Shown one piece after another: positions 5,852-8,599 of a stretch of DNA of 8,599 bases. Numbering within the stretch: position 1 is the first letter of the stretch; each line of letters opens with the position of its first letter. Source of the stretch: Pseudomonadota bacterium (GTDB lineage Bacteria; Myxococcota; Bradymonadia; UBA4248); NCBI GenBank assembly GCA_017613855.1, contig JAGACY010000013.1:1-8599 (forward strand), given 5' to 3'. A program made the position numbers and the translations under genes. Under the pieces are notes generated by a model that had not been told where the DNA came from, ran no database searches, and saw only the letters and a list, made by a program, of their open reading frames with translations.

Positions 5852-7894
5852 ATGAAAAACTGGCCAATCATCATTGCAATGAGTGCTTCCATCGCAGGAA
5901 TTTCGGGCTGTGCCCCAAAACAGGAAGTTCCAGTCGAAGCCCCCAAGGCAATGCATGTATTCAGCCTCGAAAAGCTCGATCGTCCGGCCGTTTTCAATAC
6001 CACCGAAGATGTCAATCATTATTGTGACCTTAATCTCAGCCACATTGAACGACTGCACCGCGAAATTACGACGGTGAATGGCAAACACACCCAGGAAAAC
6101 ACGCTTGAACGCGTTAACGAAATTGACATTGCAGCACATCGCATTTATGGCATTACCGGGCTTATGGTTGAGGTGCATCCCGATGAGAGCATTCGCACGG
6201 AGCTCAAAGAATGTCAGATTCGTGCGAATAAAAAACTCAATGAGATATGGTCGGACCCCAAAATCTATGCAGCAGTCCGGGATGTCGATCTATCGACGCT
6301 TGACGAACGTGCCAAACGCTATGTCAATGCGCTTCTCATGAACTACAGACGATTGGGGATCGATAAGGACGAAGCCACGCGCAAAAGACTCGAGGAAATC
6401 GGTTCTGAATTGGGATATTTGTCCAATGATTTCTATAAAAACCTTAACCAGGACCGTAAGACCATTCAGTTTACTGCCAACCAACTCGCCGGGCTTCCCG
6501 AGGACTTCATGAATAATCATGCCGCCGACGAAAACGGCATGATCACGATTTCGACCGATTCCATCGACTATTATCCGGTTCTTGGCTACGCTAAAGATGA
6601 AAATACGCGCGCCGCGCTGTACAAACTGGCTGTCACCAGAGCCTATCCCGCCAACGAAGAGGTATTAAAACAAATCTTCAAACTGCGTTATGAATACGCC
6701 AGGCTGATTGGATTCGATGACTGGGCTTCTTACAGAGCCAGCAACAATATGGTCAAAGATTCCAAAACCATCGAAAATTTCCTCGACAAAATCGCGACCA
6801 TCAGCAAGCCACGTTCCGATGCCGATATAGAAGCGATGATGCAAATCAAAAGAACTGACAATCCCGAAACCGACGGCTTCTATGAATGGGATCGCTATTA
6901 CTATACGGAAGCACTCAGAAAACAGAAATACGATTTCGATGCACAGTCGGTGCGTCAGTACTTCCCGTATGAAAAAGTCAAACGTGGTGTGTTGAATGTT
7001 GCCAGCACAATTTATGGCATTTCATTTCAGCAATCCGATCTGCCCATTTGGGATCCCAAAGTTGAAGCCTTCGATGTTTATGAAAATGATCAGCTTATCG
7101 CCAGAATCTACCTCGACATGCACCCGCGTGACGGCAAAGAAGATGGAGCATGGGCCGATTTGATATACAATGGCGTCGAAAGTTTGCAATTGCCCATAGG
7201 GGCGATCTTTGCCAACTTCCCCGAACCTGCCCCCGGCAACCCCGCACTCATGGACCATAGCAATGTCGAAACCTTCTTCCATGAATTCGGCCACCTTATG
7301 AACTACATTTTTGCGGGCCGTCATCACTGGAGCAGACAATCCGGTCTTGGCGAAATGGACTTCGGCGAAGTCCCGTCACAGCTTTTCGAAGAATGGACAT
7401 GGGATTACGATGTCCTTAAACGATTTGCAACCAACGAAGCTGGCGAAGTAATCCCGAAGGATCTCGTCGAAAAAATGAAACAATCGGCCGACGTTGGCAA
7501 GGGATTCACAAGTATGCACCGAGTCTCCTATGCATCTCTGGCCTACGAATATCATAAGGGTAATCCCGAAAATTTCGATCTTCTCAAAATACAAAAGGAT
7601 GTATTGGCACGTACTTCCCCTTATAAACAATTTGAAAATAATTATACTTTCGCTTCGTTTCACTACCTGGTTAGCTACAATTCGGCTTTTTATACTTATT
7701 TGTGGTCACTTGCCCTCGTCAAGGAACTGGCACTCCCATTCAAGAAAAAGGGATATCTCGATATCGAAACGGCACATCAATATCGAGATAAGATCTTATC
7801 TGTCGGCGCAACACTCGATGCCAAAGATATGGTCAAAAATTTTCTTGGGTACGATTATAATTTTGAGGCATTTAAACAATGGCTGGAGGAATGA
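5852..7894 (+). CDS. M3-family zinc metallopeptidase lipoprotein
   Basis: The 680-residue protein begins with a lipoprotein signal peptide whose lipobox ISGC places the lipidated cysteine at residue 20, so the enzyme should be anchored in the envelope. The catalytic region near the C-terminus shows HEFGH (477-481, zinc ligands H477 and H481, catalytic E478) and the third-ligand segment DFGEVPSQLFEEW with E506, followed by the family's FHYLVSYNSAFYTYLW stretch. The long helical N-terminal part and overall length fit thimet oligopeptidase / oligopeptidase A relatives, which cut short peptides inside an enclosed channel. The likely role is degradation of envelope or imported peptides, but no substrate is evident. 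The ATG follows GGAG with about six bases spacing and the signal peptide begins there. A paralogue starts 258 bases downstream on the same strand with a near-identical leader. No intrinsic terminator lies between them, so co-transcription is possible. Confidence 0.92.
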   Translation: MKNWPIIIAMSASIAGISGCAPKQEVPVEAPKAMHVFSLEKLDRPAVFNTTEDVNHYCDLNLSHIERLHREITTVNGKHTQENTLERVNEIDIAAHRIYGITGLMVEVHPDESIRTELKECQIRANKKLNEIWSDPKIYAAVRDVDLSTLDERAKRYVNALLMNYRRLGIDKDEATRKRLEEIGSELGYLSNDFYKNLNQDRKTIQFTANQLAGLPEDFMNNHAADENGMITISTDSIDYYPVLGYAKDENTRAALYKLAVTRAYPANEEVLKQIFKLRYEYARLIGFDDWASYRASNNMVKDSKTIENFLDKIATISKPRSDADIEAMMQIKRTDNPETDGFYEWDRYYYTEALRKQKYDFDAQSVRQYFPYEKVKRGVLNVASTIYGISFQQSDLPIWDPKVEAFDVYENDQLIARIYLDMHPRDGKEDGAWADLIYNGVESLQLPIGAIFANFPEPAPGNPALMDHSNVETFFHEFGHLMNYIFAGRHHWSRQSGLGEMDFGEVPSQLFEEWTWDYDVLKRFATNEAGEVIPKDLVEKMKQSADVGKGFTSMHRVSYASLAYEYHKGNPENFDLLKIQKDVLARTSPYKQFENNYTFASFHYLVSYNSAFYTYLWSLALVKELALPFKKKGYLDIETAHQYRDKILSVGATLDAKDMVKNFLGYDYNFEAFKQWLEE

Positions 7895-7951
7895 TATATA
7901 TTCGCATTATAGGTTCGCAATTTTAATCGCGATGAATTAAGAAGAATTTGA

Positions 7952-7983
<32 letters not shown>

Positions 7984-8005
7984 AAATACAATAACACAAT
8001 CAGAT

Positions 8006-8068
8006 ACGCCCCGGAGGGGCGTCACATTCGTAGCAAATAGCCGGGGGTAAGCGAAGCGTAACCCCCGG
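8006..8068. repeat. Two GC-rich hairpins forming one repeat-like element
   Basis: ACGCCCC-GGA-GGGGCGT (8006-8022) is followed 18 bases later by a stem of CCGGGGGT (8041-8048) with ACCCCCGG (8061-8068) around a 12-base loop. Neither is followed by a T-run. The GC-rich pair stands out from AT-rich surroundings. From memory, similar two-stem elements recur between genes in several bacterial phyla, but I cannot verify a match here. It lies between the two M3 genes, where it might stabilise or attenuate a shared transcript. Confidence 0.65.
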
Positions 8069-8152
8069 ATCGGAATGCGTGGGTCTTTGAGTCTTTTGGC
8101 ACAAAAAAAGGTTTTCCCCCACACAAATAATAAAAACAAAAATGGAGAAAAA

Positions 8153-8599
8153 ATGAAAAACTGGTCAATCATCATTGCAATGAGTGCTTCTATCGCTGGC
8201 ATTTCGGGCTGTGCCCAAAAGCAGGAAGCTCCCGTCGAAGTTCCCAAAGCAGCCCACGTCTACAGCATCGAAAAGCTCGATCTGCCCGTCATCTTTAATA
8301 CAGCCGAAGACGCCAAAAAAGTCTGCGACATCAATCTCGGTCACATCGAGCGCCTGCGCGGGGAAATCACGGCCATCACGGGCAAGCACACCCAGGAAAA
8401 TACACTCGAACGCTTCAACGAAATGGATATTGCTTTCGAACGCATTCTGGGCGTCACCGAACTCATGGCCAATACCCACCCCGAAGAAAGCGTCCGTACC
8501 GAAGCCGAAAATTGCCAGACCCGAGCTGCCCATGTCCTGACCGATGTCCAGATGGATACCAAACTCTATGCAGCCATGAACGAAGTCGATAAATCGACC
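8153..8599 (+). CDS. Second M3-family metallopeptidase lipoprotein, N-terminal part, cut by the window edge
   Basis: An open frame of 149 codons runs off the right edge. It aligns without gaps to the start of the M3 lipoprotein at 5852, with 97 of 149 residues identical by hand count (about 65%). It shares the signal peptide and lipobox ISGC with C20, and the block GKHTQENTLER. Identity is much higher in the first 33 residues (29 of 33) than later. The ribosome site and start (TGGAGAAAAAATG) are the same as in the first gene, which fixes the start. The catalytic HEFGH region would lie about 1 kb beyond the window, so activity cannot be judged. The gene is most likely a tandem duplicate of its neighbour that has since diverged. 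Confidence 0.88.
   Translation, partial: MKNWSIIIAMSASIAGISGCAQKQEAPVEVPKAAHVYSIEKLDLPVIFNTAEDAKKVCDINLGHIERLRGEITAITGKHTQENTLERFNEMDIAFERILGVTELMANTHPEESVRTEAENCQTRAAHVLTDVQMDTKLYAAMNEVDKST

Overview
The window looks like a chromosomal stretch from a Gram-negative bacterium of moderate GC content. Outer-membrane logic is visible in two lipoproteins with a lipobox and one secreted or membrane-anchored TPR/PEGA-like protein. That protein's architecture (signal peptide, TPR, PEGA-like domain, two C-terminal membrane helices) and a short phage-baseplate-V/VgrG-type spike are familiar from Myxococcota, Bradymonadota and related former Deltaproteobacteria. This lineage is an inference; there is no rRNA or other marker here.

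Layout from left to right. Positions 1-227 hold a GC-rich patch with a 28-bp perfect palindrome, then AT-rich DNA, then a rho-independent terminator for the minus-strand spike gene (228-1085). The minus-strand TPR/PEGA-like gene follows (1280-2266), its start reset to a signal-peptide methionine. A hairpin-rich divergent region (2267-2533) carries a good sigma70-like promoter for a plus-strand metallophosphoesterase (2534-3268). That gene converges on the minus-strand transketolase (3470-5476), and the gap between them is filled by a 65-bp tandem repeat with a hairpin in every unit. The 375-bp divergent gap 5477-5851 has no intact gene. It holds a 98-bp inverted-repeat element, a probable remnant of an outer-membrane protein C-terminus, heptamer repeats and a second copy of the inverted-repeat arm. 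A plus-strand M3-family metallopeptidase lipoprotein (5852-7894) follows. After another repeat-filled gap (heptamers, two GC-rich hairpins) comes the start of a paralogous M3 lipoprotein (8153 to the window edge).

The genes do not form one obvious pathway. Transketolase is central carbon metabolism, the phosphoesterase is a small housekeeping-type phosphatase or phosphodiesterase, and the two M3 lipoproteins probably form a peptide-degrading pair at the cell envelope. The most unusual part is the non-coding DNA: nearly every intergenic space carries a different small palindromic or tandem repeat, and one repeat family appears in at least two separate gaps. I found no CRISPR array, tRNA, rRNA, transposase or recognisable defence system.
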